Counted from the first letter of the stretch, positions 1 to 9,828 are shown. The stretch: 64,000 nucleotides of DNA from Peptoclostridium sp. (GCF_009881055.1 NZ_WXFG01000019.1:1-64000); one strand, 5' to 3'. Made by a program: numbers and translations. Notes: a model not told the origin generated them from the letters alone.

Positions 1-19
1 GGCAAAATATTTAATTTAA

Positions 20-63
20 GTAATAAAAAGCCTGGAAGGCTCATGTTTAAAAGCTTTCCAGGC
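20..63 (-). terminator. leftward-reading hairpin terminator
   Basis: An 8-bp stem (30-37 with 56-63) is followed on the minus strand by a T-rich run at 29-20. No minus-strand gene was seen between it and 710, so the transcript it ends is unknown. It may end read-through or an unseen short RNA. Confidence 0.45.
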
Positions 64-140
64 AAGCATCCAATAGAACAATATATCTTTTTTAAGGAAT
101 CATACACATAATTATTGACAGACTCCAAAAAATAGAAATA

Positions 141-170
141 ATGAGCAGGAAAAAATATCCTGCTCATTTT
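141..170. terminator. perfect 10-bp hairpin, probable terminator
   Basis: A perfect 10-bp inverted repeat (141-150 with 158-167) has a 7-nt loop. A short T run follows on plus and an A/T-rich flank lies on the minus side. It probably insulates the cadC promoter from upstream transcription. Apart from this and the hairpin at 20-63, bases 1-250 hold no recognisable gene. Confidence 0.45.
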
Positions 171-253
171 GCGTTAAAGAGACTAGTCTTCCTCTTGTCT
201 TGATTTTTGCTTTAGTTGACTTGCCATTCTCTAAAGGGTATACTGAGTACATA

Positions 254-267
254 TGAGCATTCGTTCA
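254..267. promoter_or_regulatory. imperfect palindrome, candidate CadC/SmtB operator
   Basis: TGAGCATTCGTTCA is a 6-2-6 imperfect palindrome resembling the TGAACA-type half-sites of ArsR/SmtB metal sensors. It lies about 30 bp upstream of the cadC-like gene, where an autoregulatory operator would be expected. Only 4 of 6 positions pair, so the call is tentative. Confidence 0.35.
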
Positions 268-295
268 CGCGACATTTAATATCGGAGGGATTATA

Positions 296-655
296 TTGGA
301 TAAAAATGTTGAGCTTTGCAGCTCATGCCTGATACACGAAGACATTGTTGCCGAAGTTAAGAACAAGATGCCACAAGAACGCACTTTTTACGAGCTGTCC
401 GAATTCTTCAAGGTGTTTGCCGATATGACAAGGATAAAGATTCTCCACGCGCTCTCTTGTTCTGAAATGTGCGTTTGTGACATAGCAGCCTTGCTTGGCG
501 CAACACACTCTGCAGTATCGCATCAGCTCCGCATACTCAAACAGGCCAGACTCGTCAAGTTCAGGAAGGACGGGAAGGTTGTATATTATTCCCTCGACGA
601 TGACCACATAAAGAGCATATTTGAGTGCGGTCTTTCACACATATCTGAAAAATAG
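296..655 (+). CDS. cadC: CadC/SmtB-type ArsR-family metal sensor repressor
   Basis: A 119-residue winged-helix repressor, the usual length for CadC. It has the full ligand set of both CadC sites: the alpha-3N site (Cys8, Cys11 and a CVCD motif at 59-62) and the alpha-5 site (Asp102, His104, His115, Glu118, spaced DxHx10HxxE). Family knowledge predicts that it leaves DNA when Cd(II), Pb(II) or Zn(II) binds. The start is TTG behind GGAGGG. A terminator follows at once, so unlike the classical cadCA pair no efflux ATPase is co-transcribed. Its target must be itself or a gene outside the window. The family is clear; the exact metal is inferred. Confidence 0.85.
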   Translation: MDKNVELCSSCLIHEDIVAEVKNKMPQERTFYELSEFFKVFADMTRIKILHALSCSEMCVCDIAALLGATHSAVSHQLRILKQARLVKFRKDGKVVYYSLDDDHIKSIFECGLSHISEK

Positions 656-660
656 CAGCA

Positions 661-690
661 AAATGCCCGGCGATTGATGCCGGGCATTTT
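661..690. terminator. bidirectional terminator between cadC and oppA
   Basis: A perfect 10-bp stem (661-670 with 680-689) has A's before it and T's after it. It serves the converging cadC (plus) and oppA (minus) transcripts. Confidence 0.8.
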
Positions 691-709
691 AATTTGCATT
701 ATTTTTTTA

Positions 710-2326
710 TTATTCGTTTACTATATCAGCAGTATCGAAATATACAAAGCCAAGCGGAGAAACTCTTACATCTTTCACATATGATTTGAACATCATTGGA
801 TTTGTGTAGTAGTAAACCGGCAGGACTATCTGGTCAGCCATCATCAGGTCTTCCGCCTGGTGCATGATCTGGAATCTCTTCTCAGGATCACTTTCCTTCT
901 TGGCATCGCCTATCATAGCATCAAACTCCGGATTGTTCCAGTGCGGGTGGTTGTTTCCGCTGTTGGATATGAACATGTCAAGGAATGTCATAGGATCTAC
1001 ATAGTCAGCCAGCCAGCCGTCTCTTGCTATAACATAGTCGCCCTTGTTTCTTGTGTCCTGGAATACCTGCCACTCCTGGTTTGAAAGCTCAACATTTATG
1101 CCCAGGTTTTGCTTCCACATCTCTTGGACTGCTTCTGCTATCTTCTTGTGGTTTTCGTCAGTATTGTATATAAGCTCTATCGTCGGGAAGCCTTCTCCGT
1201 TAGGATAACCTGCCTCTGCAAGCAGCTGCTTCGCCTTGTCAACCTGTGCTGTTTCAGTTACGCCGTAATCGCCGCCCATCTCTCTGAAGTCATTTCCTTC
1301 ATGGTCCTTTATGCCGGCAGGCACAAACCCTGTAGCTGGAAGCTCTCCACCTTGTGATATTACTGAGGTTATAGCCTTTCTGTCTATTGCCATCGAAAGC
1401 GCCTGCCTAACCTTTAGGTTGTTTGTAGGCTCGACATTGACATTGAATGAATAGAAATAGGTTCCAAGGTTAGGGAATATCTTGAATTCAGGGTTGTTTT
1501 CCTTCTGGAATGTTGGTATCTGCTCTCTTGCCACACGGTAGAGTCCGTCAACATCCCCTGATTCGAATGATGCCATAGCCGTAGAGATTTCTTCCATGAA
1601 ATAGAAGTCTACTCCGTCAAGCTTGACTCTCTGCGCATCGTAGTAGTTTTCGTTTTTCACAAAGGAGAACACGCTTCCCTGGTCAAGAGCCTCCGCCTTG
1701 AAAGGTCCGTTTGATATGTATGATTCAGGCTTTAGCGCCCACTGCTCGCCGTACTGTTCAACTATGTCCTGTCTTAGCGGGAAGTATGTTGGGAAAGCCG
1801 TAAGCTCTATGAAGTAAGGCACAGCGGCTTCAAGCGTAACTTCAAGAGTCTTCTCGTCAATAGCCTTTACGCCTACCTCATCAACAGTGGCTTCCCCGCT
1901 GTTGAACTTTTCGCCATTTTTCAAGTAGAACATCTGATATGCATACTCTGACGCAGTCGCAGCATCAAGAGCCCTTTTCCAAGAATATTCAAAATCCTTG
2001 GCAGTTACCGGCTCGCCGTCAGACCATTTTGCATCCCTCAGATGGAATGTGTATGTAAGGCCGTCTTCTGAAACCTCGTATTTTTCAGCCATTCCTGGTA
2101 TTGCCTTGTCGTTCTCGTCAAGCCTCATAAGTCCTTCAAATGCATTGACTATTATTATAGCCCCGTCAACAGATGCATTAAGCGTAGGGTCGATAGTCTT
2201 TGTTGGGCTCGAAAGGTTGTATCTCATTATCTTGCCCTCGCTGCCAGCCTTGTCTTTGCCGCCGCATCCAACTAGCGATGTCATTACAAGCATCACTGCC
2301 AGAATAAGTGAAATGATTTTTTTCAT
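710..2326 (-). CDS. oppA: oligopeptide ABC transporter substrate-binding lipoprotein OppA
   Basis: Extracellular peptide-binding lipoprotein (SBP_bac_5 family), about 538 residues, normal length. The signal peptide ends in a lipobox LVGC, with the acylated Cys at residue 21. The mature protein shows family landmarks such as LRDAKWSDGEPVTAKDFEYS and an RQALSMAIDR segment. The start is the ATG 8 nt after AGGAGG; an in-frame TTG at 2332 is too close to the ribosome site. It lies downstream of oppF after a gap of about 255 bp holding a strong hairpin, so its level is probably set apart from the membrane genes. Peptide uptake fits a proteolytic lifestyle. Confidence 0.92.
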   Translation of the reverse strand: MKKIISLILAVMLVMTSLVGCGGKDKAGSEGKIMRYNLSSPTKTIDPTLNASVDGAIIIVNAFEGLMRLDENDKAIPGMAEKYEVSEDGLTYTFHLRDAKWSDGEPVTAKDFEYSWKRALDAATASEYAYQMFYLKNGEKFNSGEATVDEVGVKAIDEKTLEVTLEAAVPYFIELTAFPTYFPLRQDIVEQYGEQWALKPESYISNGPFKAEALDQGSVFSFVKNENYYDAQRVKLDGVDFYFMEEISTAMASFESGDVDGLYRVAREQIPTFQKENNPEFKIFPNLGTYFYSFNVNVEPTNNLKVRQALSMAIDRKAITSVISQGGELPATGFVPAGIKDHEGNDFREMGGDYGVTETAQVDKAKQLLAEAGYPNGEGFPTIELIYNTDENHKKIAEAVQEMWKQNLGINVELSNQEWQVFQDTRNKGDYVIARDGWLADYVDPMTFLDMFISNSGNNHPHWNNPEFDAMIGDAKKESDPEKRFQIMHQAEDLMMADQIVLPVYYYTNPMMFKSYVKDVRVSPLGFVYFDTADIVNE

Positions 2327-2450
2327 TACCAATACCTCCTGTTAGTTTTTTTTGCCTGATACAACCTTGAATTTTGGCAATATTCAGGCTTTTTTTATTC
2401 TTCTGTTGCCAAAAGCATTTGTTCCAGAGACTCGATGTCTCTTTATATAG

Positions 2451-2480
2451 CAGGTTTCCAGAATGCTTTCCGGAAACCTG
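2451..2480. repeat. 9-bp inverted repeat in the oppF-oppA gap
   Basis: CAGGTTTCC (2451-2459) pairs with GGAAACCTG (2472-2480) over a 12-nt loop. There is no good T run on the minus strand, so it is more likely an RNA-stability or partial-attenuation element than a clean terminator. A second, weaker GCCTGA/TCAGGC pair lies at 2354-2389. The 254-bp gap holds no gene. Confidence 0.45.
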
Positions 2481-2580
2481 TTATTTGACAGCCTTAACAT
2501 ATTTATAACACATTTATATTATGTTTATAGTTCTTTCTTATAGATTCACTCTATAATTTCGTCTATTCTATTGATTATTT

Positions 2581-3567
2581 CTATCTGTCCATGAGGTGAC
2601 ACGCTACGCAGTGTCCTGCTCCCACATCCTTTAGCAGCGGCTCTACCTCCTTGCATATGTCCATTGCATACCTGCACCTTGTCCTGAATCGGCAGCCTGA
2701 CGGAGGATTAAGCGGGGATGGCACGTCACCTTCAAGTATTATTCTGCTGCTTTTCTTCGCAGTTTCAGGGTCGGCTATTGGTACGGCCGAAAGGAGTGCC
2801 TGAGTGTAAGGGTGCTGCGGTTTATAGTAAAGCTCATCGCTTCCTGCAATCTCTACGAGCTTTCCAAGATACATTACGCCTATCCTGTCGGATATGTGCT
2901 TTACCATTGAAAGGTCGTGCGCTATGAACAGGTATGTAAGCCCCATCCTTTCCTGAAGGTCCTCGAGCATGTTTACAACCTGTGCCTGTATCGAAACGTC
3001 AAGTGCGGATATAGGCTCGTCTGCTATTATGAAGTCCGGCTCTACAGCGAGCGCCCTGGCTATTCCAACACGCTGCCTTTGTCCTCCGGAGAACTCATGC
3101 GGATATCTGTTGGCATGGTCTCCGCTTAGGCCTACCGTTTCAAGCAGATTGTGAATTCTCTCAATTCTTTCTCTGCCCTTTGCTATTCCATGAATGTCGA
3201 GCGGCTCGCCTATGATGTCGCCTACCGTCATCCTCGAGTTTAGAGAAGCATACGGGTCCTGGAATATCATCTGTATTCTTTTTCTGTATGGCAGGAGCTG
3301 CTTTTGGCTGAACTTGCTTATATCCTGGCCGTCAAAAATTATCTGGCCTGCAGTGGGCTCGTATAGCCTTATTATCGTCCTGCCTGTAGTTGACTTCCCG
3401 CAACCTGACTCTCCAACTAGTCCGAGTGTCTCGCCCTTTTTTATGCTGAAGGTCACATCGTCGACTGCCTGAACATAGCTTGTCTTTGAACCAAGGAAGC
3501 CCTGCTTCACAGGAAAATATTTTTTTAGTCCTCTAACCTCTAAAAGGTTTTTTGATTCATTTGACAT
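2581..3567 (-). CDS. oppF: oligopeptide ABC transporter ATP-binding protein OppF
   Basis: Cytoplasmic ATPase of the peptide importer, 329 residues from the ATG that follows AGGGAGG one base after the oppD stop. The longer in-frame extension lies inside oppD and is rejected. Visible motifs: Walker [13 protein letters not shown] signature [15 protein letters not shown], Walker [14 protein letters not shown]-loop IAHD. The C-terminal oligopeptide-ABC segment carries [15 protein letters not shown], whose cysteines bind an iron-sulfur cluster in some family members. Fourth gene of oppBCDF; pairs with OppD. Confidence 0.93.
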   Translation of the reverse strand: MSNESKNLLEVRGLKKYFPVKQGFLGSKTSYVQAVDDVTFSIKKGETLGLVGESGCGKSTTGRTIIRLYEPTAGQIIFDGQDISKFSQKQLLPYRKRIQMIFQDPYASLNSRMTVGDIIGEPLDIHGIAKGRERIERIHNLLETVGLSGDHANRYPHEFSGGQRQRVGIARALAVEPDFIIADEPISALDVSIQAQVVNMLEDLQERMGLTYLFIAHDLSMVKHISDRIGVMYLGKLVEIAGSDELYYKPQHPYTQALLSAVPIADPETAKKSSRIILEGDVPSPLNPPSGCRFRTRCRYAMDICKEVEPLLKDVGAGHCVACHLMDR

Positions 3568-3568
3568 A

Positions 3569-4591
3569 TTATCTATCCTCCCTGTCTGCCGAACATGCAA
3601 AGCCGCTCTTGGGGGCATTAGGATCCAGCAGCCAGCACGCCGCTCTGTGTCCCTGCTCCACAAAAGTATATTCCGGCATCTTCTCCATGCATATTTTCAT
3701 AGCGCTGTCACATCTTGATGCAAACGGACAGCCCTTTGGAGGATTCAAAAGATCTGGCGGCGAACCAGGTATAGGGCAGAGCTTTTCCTTATCGCCCTTT
3801 TGAGTTATCTTTGGTATGGATTTAATAAGTCCATGCGTGTATGGATGTTTGGCCCTGTAGAATATGTCATCTGCCGAGCCTTCCTCCATAATTAGTCCGC
3901 CATACATTACTATTATCCTGCTGCAAAGGTCAGCCACGACTCCCAGATCGTGAGTTATGAGTATTATTGACGTATTTAGCCTGTCCTTTAGGTCTTTCAT
4001 GAGCTCGAGTATCTGTGCCTGAATCGTTACATCGAGAGCAGTTGTCGGCTCGTCTGCTATAAGCAGTTTGGGCTCGCACGAGAGCGCCATTGCAATCATG
4101 GCCCTTTGCCTCATACCGCCTGAAAATTCGTGCGGATAGTTGTCTATCCTTTTCTCAGGTGAGGGTATGCCTACTAGCTTGAGCATCTCAATGGCTTTTT
4201 TTCTTGCATCGCTCTTTGAAAGCTTCTGGTGCTTTACTATGGCCTCTACAATCTGGTCTCCGACCGTATACACGGGATTTAGCGAAGTCATTGGATCCTG
4301 GAATATCATGCTTATCTCATTGCCCCTTATGCTTTGCATATCTTTTTCAGACTTTTGCATGAGATCCTTGCCGCCGAAAATTATCTCGCCTCCGATTACC
4401 TTGCCCGGCTTTTGAAGCAGCCTCATAACCGACATTGATGTTACCGATTTGCCGCTTCCCGACTCGCCCACTATGCCCAGAGCCTCGCCTTTGTCTATGT
4501 AAAAATCTACGCCTCTTATGGCCTTCACCTCTCCCACATGCGTGAAAAATGAGGTCTTGAGGCCTTTAACATCTAACAATCTATCTGACAT
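3569..4591 (-). CDS. oppD: oligopeptide ABC transporter ATP-binding protein OppD
   Basis: The other ATPase of the Opp importer, 340 residues. Walker [12 protein letters not shown], signature [15 protein letters not shown], Walker [14 protein letters not shown]-loop ITHD, and the C-terminal family segment [15 protein letters not shown]. The ATG follows AGGAGG in the short gap after oppC. Together with OppF it should form the heterodimeric motor on the OppB-OppC channel. The order B-C-D-F matches the standard peptide/nickel transporter operon. Confidence 0.94.
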   Translation of the reverse strand: MSDRLLDVKGLKTSFFTHVGEVKAIRGVDFYIDKGEALGIVGESGSGKSVTSMSVMRLLQKPGKVIGGEIIFGGKDLMQKSEKDMQSIRGNEISMIFQDPMTSLNPVYTVGDQIVEAIVKHQKLSKSDARKKAIEMLKLVGIPSPEKRIDNYPHEFSGGMRQRAMIAMALSCEPKLLIADEPTTALDVTIQAQILELMKDLKDRLNTSIILITHDLGVVADLCSRIIVMYGGLIMEEGSADDIFYRAKHPYTHGLIKSIPKITQKGDKEKLCPIPGSPPDLLNPPKGCPFASRCDSAMKICMEKMPEYTFVEQGHRAACWLLDPNAPKSGFACSADREDR

Positions 4592-4612
4592 GCTAATCCT
4601 CCTATATTCTAT

Positions 4613-5548
4613 TTACTTACGCATACGCGGATCGAGTGCATCCCTTAGCCCGTCACCCAGGAAGTTAAACGCAAGCATTGTAACAGATATAGCAAGCGCC
4701 GGGAAAAACAGAAGGTGAGGAAAAATGCTCAGGCTTGCCAACGCATCATTTGCAAGCACGCCCCATGAAGCCATAGGAGCCGAAACCCCAAGCCCTATGA
4801 ACGAGAGGAATGCCTCAGTAAATATTGCTGTAGGTATCGACATTGTCAGTGTTACTATTATAGGTCCCATGGTATTTGGTATAAGGTGCCTTATTAGTAT
4901 TCTTAAATCGCTTGCCCCAAGGGTCTTGGCAGCCATAACGTATTCCTGCTCCTTGAGCGAGAGTATCTGCCCTCTTACTATACGCGCCATGCCTATCCAA
5001 TATACAAGGCCGAGGGCTATTAGTATGCTTCCAAGTCCGCCCTTTCCAAATACTACCATAAGGAGTATGACATACAGCGTCAGCGGTATGGTATAGAGTA
5101 TATCTATGGCTCTCATCATTATATTGTCTATTTTGCCTCCGAAGTAGCCCGATATTCCTCCATAGAGTACACCAATCACAAGATTTATTACCGAAGCCAC
5201 CAGACCTACCGTTAGAGAAATCCTTGCTCCGTAGAGCACTCTTACAAAAAGGTCTCTGCCGTGGGCATCCGTTCCGAACCAATGCTGCGCGCTTGGCAAC
5301 TGATTCGCCATCATCAGATTCTGGTCAGAATATGAATATTGTGATAGATAAGGCCCGAATACTGCCGTCAGAACCAGCAGCAAAAGAAAATACGCGGAGC
5401 CCATTGCAACCTTGTTTGCCTTGAATCTTCTCCAAACATCCTGCCAGTAGGTCATTGAAGGCCTGGCTATTCTCTCAGAGTCCTTCTCCTGCTGACTGAC
5501 AAGAGTCCACATAGAATCGTTTTTCAAATCCATGTTTTCAACCGACAT
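4613..5548 (-). CDS. oppC: oligopeptide ABC transporter permease OppC
   Basis: Inner-membrane permease of the Opp importer, about 311 residues. It has the long cytoplasmic N-terminus typical of OppC (first TM near residues 50-70) and five further hydrophobic segments. The EAA loop is visible as EYVMAAKTLGASDLRILIRH. The ATG at 5548 follows GAGGTG; an upstream in-frame GTG has no ribosome site. Lies between oppB and oppD with short gaps, so co-transcribed. Confidence 0.93.
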   Translation of the reverse strand: MSVENMDLKNDSMWTLVSQQEKDSERIARPSMTYWQDVWRRFKANKVAMGSAYFLLLLVLTAVFGPYLSQYSYSDQNLMMANQLPSAQHWFGTDAHGRDLFVRVLYGARISLTVGLVASVINLVIGVLYGGISGYFGGKIDNIMMRAIDILYTIPLTLYVILLMVVFGKGGLGSILIALGLVYWIGMARIVRGQILSLKEQEYVMAAKTLGASDLRILIRHLIPNTMGPIIVTLTMSIPTAIFTEAFLSFIGLGVSAPMASWGVLANDALASLSIFPHLLFFPALAISVTMLAFNFLGDGLRDALDPRMRK

Positions 5549-5580
5549 TATAACACCTCTTCGCACTATTGTTGTTTATA

Positions 5581-6504
5581 TTATTCTTCGTCAAGTTTTA
5601 TTCTAGGGTCAATCAAGGCATATATTATGTCAACCGCCAGTATCATTACAACCAGGAAAGCCGCATAGAATATTGTAACGCCCATTATTACTGTATAGTC
5701 CCTGTTGCTTATGCTCTCAACAAAGAACCTTCCAAGACCCGGCACCGCAAAAATCTTCTCTATTACGAATGAACCTGTCATTATCCCTGCCGCAAGCGGT
5801 CCTACGTATGACACTACAGGTATTAAAGCATTCTTGAGCGCATGCTTGAAAACGACCACCTTTTCGCTAAGTCCCTTTGCTCTTGCTGTCCTTATATAAT
5901 CCTGCGATATTACCTCCAGCATGCTTGAACGCGTAAGCCTCGCTACAAATGCCATGGAATATGCAGCCAGTGCAATACTCGGCATTATCATCTGATCCAG
6001 CTCACCCCATCTTGCAGGCGGCAGCCAGCCGAGCTGTACGCTGAATACGTATATCATAACGGCAGCAATGACAAAGCTTGGTATCGTGACCCCCACAATA
6101 GCCAGGAACATTACTGCGCTGTCCACCCACGTGCCTTGCTTTAGGGCGGCGGCTATCCCAAGCGGTATCCCGGCAATCAGTATAAGTCCCAGCGCTATAG
6201 CTCCAAGCTGTGCTGAAACCGGAAATCTGTCAGCTATTATATCACTTACATCCTGACCCTTGAGCTTGAAAGAAGGCCCGAAATCTCCCTTTACAACGCC
6301 GAGCAGATAGTCTATGTACTGCTTGTGGAGTGGATCATTCAGATGGTATTTTTCTTCAAGAGCCCTTTCGATAGACTCAGGAAGCTTCTTTTCACTTGCA
6401 AAAGGACCTCCCGGTATGGCGTGCATAAGGAAAAATGTTATGGTTATGATCAGGAAAATGGTCACGACCATAGATACAATTCTGCTTAATATAAACCTTG
6501 CCAC
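5581..6504 (-). CDS. oppB: oligopeptide ABC transporter permease OppB
   Basis: First gene of the opp operon and partner channel subunit to OppC. TM1 lies at the extreme N-terminus, followed by the OppB landmark MHAIPGGPF and an EAA loop DYIRTARAKGLSEKVVVFKH. I chose the GTG at 6504, about 8 nt after GGGAG, giving an N-terminus MARFILSRIV like other OppB proteins. Earlier in-frame GTG and TTG codons overlap the ribosome site. Confidence 0.92.
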   Translation of the reverse strand: MARFILSRIVSMVVTIFLIITITFFLMHAIPGGPFASEKKLPESIERALEEKYHLNDPLHKQYIDYLLGVVKGDFGPSFKLKGQDVSDIIADRFPVSAQLGAIALGLILIAGIPLGIAAALKQGTWVDSAVMFLAIVGVTIPSFVIAAVMIYVFSVQLGWLPPARWGELDQMIMPSIALAAYSMAFVARLTRSSMLEVISQDYIRTARAKGLSEKVVVFKHALKNALIPVVSYVGPLAAGIMTGSFVIEKIFAVPGLGRFFVESISNRDYTVIMGVTIFYAAFLVVMILAVDIIYALIDPRIKLDEE

Positions 6505-6682
6505 TAACAACACTCCCTCTTCTTCTTTTTCTGAGCAAAAAATAATAAAGGCGCAGCACCTTTAATTTCGTATCTCTTGACACGTAAGAAATTAAGTTTA
6601 TTTTATTTTTTTGAAACGTATAAAAATATTATTGCATGATATTTATATTTTATCTAAAAGTATTATCTAATTCAATACCTTA

Positions 6683-6710
6683 ATTTTACCAGAATACATT
6701 CCAATCTCAA
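6683..6710 (-). promoter_or_regulatory. candidate sigma-A promoter of the opp operon
   Basis: On the minus strand TTGAGA (6710-6705), a 16-bp spacer and TAAAAT (6688-6683) lie about 180 bp upstream of oppB in an A/T-rich region. Each hexamer matches consensus at 5 of 6 positions. Apart from this and the gatB terminator, the 6505-6907 gap shows no gene. Confidence 0.4.
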
Positions 6711-6867
6711 GTGTCCAAACGTTTCAACGCATGCAGGGAGTGTTCTTTAAAATAAACATTAGTATTTAAAAAATTGCATTTTTTTATGTGCGATAATTCA
6801 TGTTTTATCTCTATACCTTGCGGTAGGCCAACAGAATGCGGTTTATCCGGATAAAGCGGAATCCTCG

Positions 6868-6902
6868 CAAAAAAAGACAGGCTATGCAGCTCACCTGTCT
6901 TT
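6868..6902 (-). terminator. terminator after gatB
   Basis: GAAAGACAGG pairs with CCTGTCTTT on the minus strand and is followed by a run of seven T's. It ends the ligA/methyltransferase/gatCAB transcript. Confidence 0.8.
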
Positions 6903-6907
6903 CACTG

Positions 6908-8338
6908 TTATTTGCTTTGAATAATCTCCATTATCAGCTTGTTAGCAAGCTGCGGATTGGCCTTGCCCTTGCTCTCCTTCATAACCTGTCCTACAAGGAA
7001 TCCAAGTGCCTTGTCCTTGCCGTTCTTGAAGTCCTCTATAGACTGAGGATTCCTGTCCAGGACCGACTCGACTATACTCTTTATAGCATCCTCGTCCTGT
7101 ATTTGAACTAGTCCTTGTTCCTTTATTATGTCCTCCGGCTTTTTACCCAGCTCAAACATCTCTCTGAATACCTTCTTGCCTGCATTGTTGTTGATTGTTC
7201 CAGATGCTATAAGCTCAAGCAGCTTTGCAAAATCCTGCTTTTCAAACTTGAGCTCAGAAAGCGCAACCTCTTCCTCATTTACCCTTCTTAGAAGCTCAGT
7301 CATTATCCAGTTGCTCACAAGCTTTGGATTGTCAATGAGCCCCAGCATGTCCTCGAAATAGTTCGACACTTCCTTTGAAGCAGTAAGTACCTTGGCGTCG
7401 TATTCAGGAATTTCGTATTCCGCCATAAGCCTCGCCCTCTTCGCGTCAGGAAGCTCAGGCAGCTGGCTTCTTACCTTGTTGATGAATTCATCGTCAAGCA
7501 CTATGTCGACTACGTCTGGTTCCGGGAAATACCTGTAGTCATCCGCAGTCTCCTTGCTTCTCATTGATATTGTGATGTTTTGGACATCGTCCCATCTTCT
7601 TGTTTCCTTCTTTGTGTCCTCGCCCTTTTCAAGCAGCTCTATATGCCTTTGCTGCTCATATTCTGCGGCCTTGAAAGCGGCCTTGAACGAGTTGAGGTTT
7701 TTTATCTCGACTATCTTTGTTCTGACTCCATCATTTCTGACCACATTGACGTTTATGTCGCACCTTAATGAGCCCTGCTCCATCTTGACATCTGAAATCT
7801 CAGTGAAAAGAAGCGTCTCCTTGAGCTTTTCCAAGAAACTCATAGCCTGGGCTGGAGAATTCATATCTGGATAAGTAACTATCTCAATAAGAGGCACTCC
7901 AGACCTGTTGTAGTCGAGCAGCGTATCTCCCTGAGCATCGTGCATAGACTTTCCTGTATCCTCTTCTATGTGTATCCTTTGTATCCTTATCTTCTTCTTG
8001 TCGCCTTCCTCGTCAGTTATCTCTATATATCCATCCGTACAAAGGGGTATATCATACTGGGATATCTGGTATGCCTTCACCAGGTCCGGGTAAAAATAGT
8101 TTTTCCTGTCCATTTTCGAACGCCTTGATATATCGCAGTTGAGAGCCATTCCAGCCATAGCGGCGTACTCAAGCACCTTTTCGTTGAGTACTGGGAGAGC
8201 TCCCGGCAGTCCAAGACATACAGGACAGCAGCATGTATTAACATCTGCGCCGAATTCGTTCTTGCAGCCGCAGAATATCTTGCTCTTTGTTGAAAGCTCG
8301 CAGTGTATCTCAAGCCCTATCAGAGTAGTGTAGTTCAA
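6908..8338 (-). CDS. gatB: aspartyl/glutamyl-tRNA amidotransferase subunit B
   Basis: Kinase/transamidase subunit of GatCAB. It phosphorylates mischarged Glu-tRNA(Gln) or Asp-tRNA(Asn), then amidates it with ammonia channelled from GatA. About 476 residues: the N-terminal catalytic cradle includes IGLEIHCEL and FCGCKNEFGADVNTCCCPVC with the zinc-site cysteines, and the C-terminal YqeY-like helical tail includes FLVGQVMKESKGKANPQ. The preferred start is TTG 8 nt after AGGAGG, giving MNYTTLIGLEIHCEL; an upstream GTG overlaps the ribosome site. Last gene of gatC-gatA-gatB. Confidence 0.95.
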   Translation of the reverse strand: MNYTTLIGLEIHCELSTKSKIFCGCKNEFGADVNTCCCPVCLGLPGALPVLNEKVLEYAAMAGMALNCDISRRSKMDRKNYFYPDLVKAYQISQYDIPLCTDGYIEITDEEGDKKKIRIQRIHIEEDTGKSMHDAQGDTLLDYNRSGVPLIEIVTYPDMNSPAQAMSFLEKLKETLLFTEISDVKMEQGSLRCDINVNVVRNDGVRTKIVEIKNLNSFKAAFKAAEYEQQRHIELLEKGEDTKKETRRWDDVQNITISMRSKETADDYRYFPEPDVVDIVLDDEFINKVRSQLPELPDAKRARLMAEYEIPEYDAKVLTASKEVSNYFEDMLGLIDNPKLVSNWIMTELLRRVNEEEVALSELKFEKQDFAKLLELIASGTINNNAGKKVFREMFELGKKPEDIIKEQGLVQIQDEDAIKSIVESVLDRNPQSIEDFKNGKDKALGFLVGQVMKESKGKANPQLANKLIMEIIQSK

Positions 8339-8350
8339 AGCATTCACCTC

Positions 8351-9820
8351 CTATATGTCAGCCTTTATATTTTTGTATCCGCTTACGTCTTCATACGCCT
8401 TCGCAAGCCTCAGTATGCCGGCTTCGTCAAAATGCTTGCCTATTATCTGCATTCCTATTGGCATACCGTTCGAGTCAAGACCACACGGGATTGAAAGGCC
8501 AGGAAGTCCAGCCATGTTCACAGGTATTGTGCACAGGTCCTCCATGTACATGGACAGCGGATCTCCTATCTTTTCTCCCAGCTTGTATGCTGTGTTCGGA
8601 GCCGTAGGAGTTATTATCGCATCGTACTTATCGTATGCGTTCATGAAGTCGTTCTTTATGAGCGTTCTCACCTTGAGCGCTTTCTTGTAGTAAGCATCGT
8701 AGTATCCAGCGCTGAGCGCGTAGGTTCCTATCATTATCCTTCTTTTTACCTCTTCACCGAAGCCCTCGCTTCTTGTCCTCTTGTAGAGCTCCTCAAGAGT
8801 TTCAAAGTCGCCCGTCCTGAAGCCATATCTTATGCCGTCATACCTTGCAAGGTTTGAGCTGGCCTCGCAGGGAGCTATTATATAGTAGGTCTCTATGCTG
8901 TACTTGAGGTTAGGCATTGATATTTCTTCCCACTCAACTCCTTGCTCCTTGAGCTTTTCAAGCGCAGCCACAATGGCATTTTTAACGTCGGGATTTATCC
9001 CCTCGCCAAGAAGCTCCTTTGGTACTCCCACCTTCATGCCCTTTACGTCGCCTGCAAGCTCGCCTGCATAATCAGGCACTGGAACATCAACGCTTGTTCC
9101 GTCCATTCTGTCTTTGCCTGCCATGTGCGCAAGCACCATAGCGCAGTCCTCTACATCTCTTGTGAAAATTCCTATCTGGTCAAGCGACGAACCAAAAGCC
9201 ACAAGGCCATACCTTGATATTCTGCCGTATGTAGGCTTTAGTCCTACTATTCCCGTAAATGATGCAGGTTCCCTTACCGAGCCGCCTGTGTCAGAACCAA
9301 GCGCATAGAATACCTGGCGTCCTGCTACAGAAGCCGCAGAACCTCCCGAAGAACCGCCTGGAACTCTTGATGTATCCCATGGATTTCTTGTCGGCTTGAA
9401 TGCGGAGTTCTCTGTCGAGCCCCCCATTGCAAACTCATCGAGATTAGTCTTTCCGACAAGCACTGCGCCCTTATCAAACAACCTGTCAACTACAGTCGCA
9501 TTGTAAGGCGGCACGAAATTTTCCAGCATTTTTGACGCGCATGTCGTCTTTATGCCCTTTGTACATATGTTGTCCTTTATAGCCATTGGTATTCCGGCTA
9601 TGTCGGAAAGAGCTTCTCCAGAGGCTCTCTTTTCGTCCACAGCTTTCGCCTGCGACATGGCAAGCTCCTCAGTTATGCTAAGGAAAGAATCAAGTTTTGG
9701 TTCTATACTTTTTAGCCTTTCCATCGATGCTTTCGTAAGCTCGCTGGAGCTGATTTCTCCATTTTTTAGCATGCTCGAAACCTGAGCAATGCTCAAATCG
9801 TATATATTCAAAGTTTTCAC
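8351..9820 (-). CDS. gatA: aspartyl/glutamyl-tRNA amidotransferase subunit A
   Basis: Glutaminase subunit of GatCAB and a member of the amidase-signature family. The Ser-cisSer-Lys triad is visible: Lys in GIPMAIKDNICTKG, and the serine loop SRVPGGSSGGSAASVA followed by GSDTGGSVREPASFTG. The drawn start is a GTG close behind GAAGG. A TTG three codons in (position 9811) sits 5-6 nt after AGGTGA and would give MNIYDLSIAQV, aligning better with other GatA N-termini. Either way about 486-489 residues, full length. Confidence 0.95.
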   Translation of the reverse strand: MKTLNIYDLSIAQVSSMLKNGEISSSELTKASMERLKSIEPKLDSFLSITEELAMSQAKAVDEKRASGEALSDIAGIPMAIKDNICTKGIKTTCASKMLENFVPPYNATVVDRLFDKGAVLVGKTNLDEFAMGGSTENSAFKPTRNPWDTSRVPGGSSGGSAASVAGRQVFYALGSDTGGSVREPASFTGIVGLKPTYGRISRYGLVAFGSSLDQIGIFTRDVEDCAMVLAHMAGKDRMDGTSVDVPVPDYAGELAGDVKGMKVGVPKELLGEGINPDVKNAIVAALEKLKEQGVEWEEISMPNLKYSIETYYIIAPCEASSNLARYDGIRYGFRTGDFETLEELYKRTRSEGFGEEVKRRIMIGTYALSAGYYDAYYKKALKVRTLIKNDFMNAYDKYDAIITPTAPNTAYKLGEKIGDPLSMYMEDLCTIPVNMAGLPGLSIPCGLDSNGMPIGMQIIGKHFDEAGILRLAKAYEDVSGYKNIKADI

Positions 9821-9828
9821 CTACCTTC

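Noticed and set aside
3568-3663. Extended N-terminus for OppF
   Set aside because: It lies inside oppD; the ATG at 3567 has a strong ribosome site.
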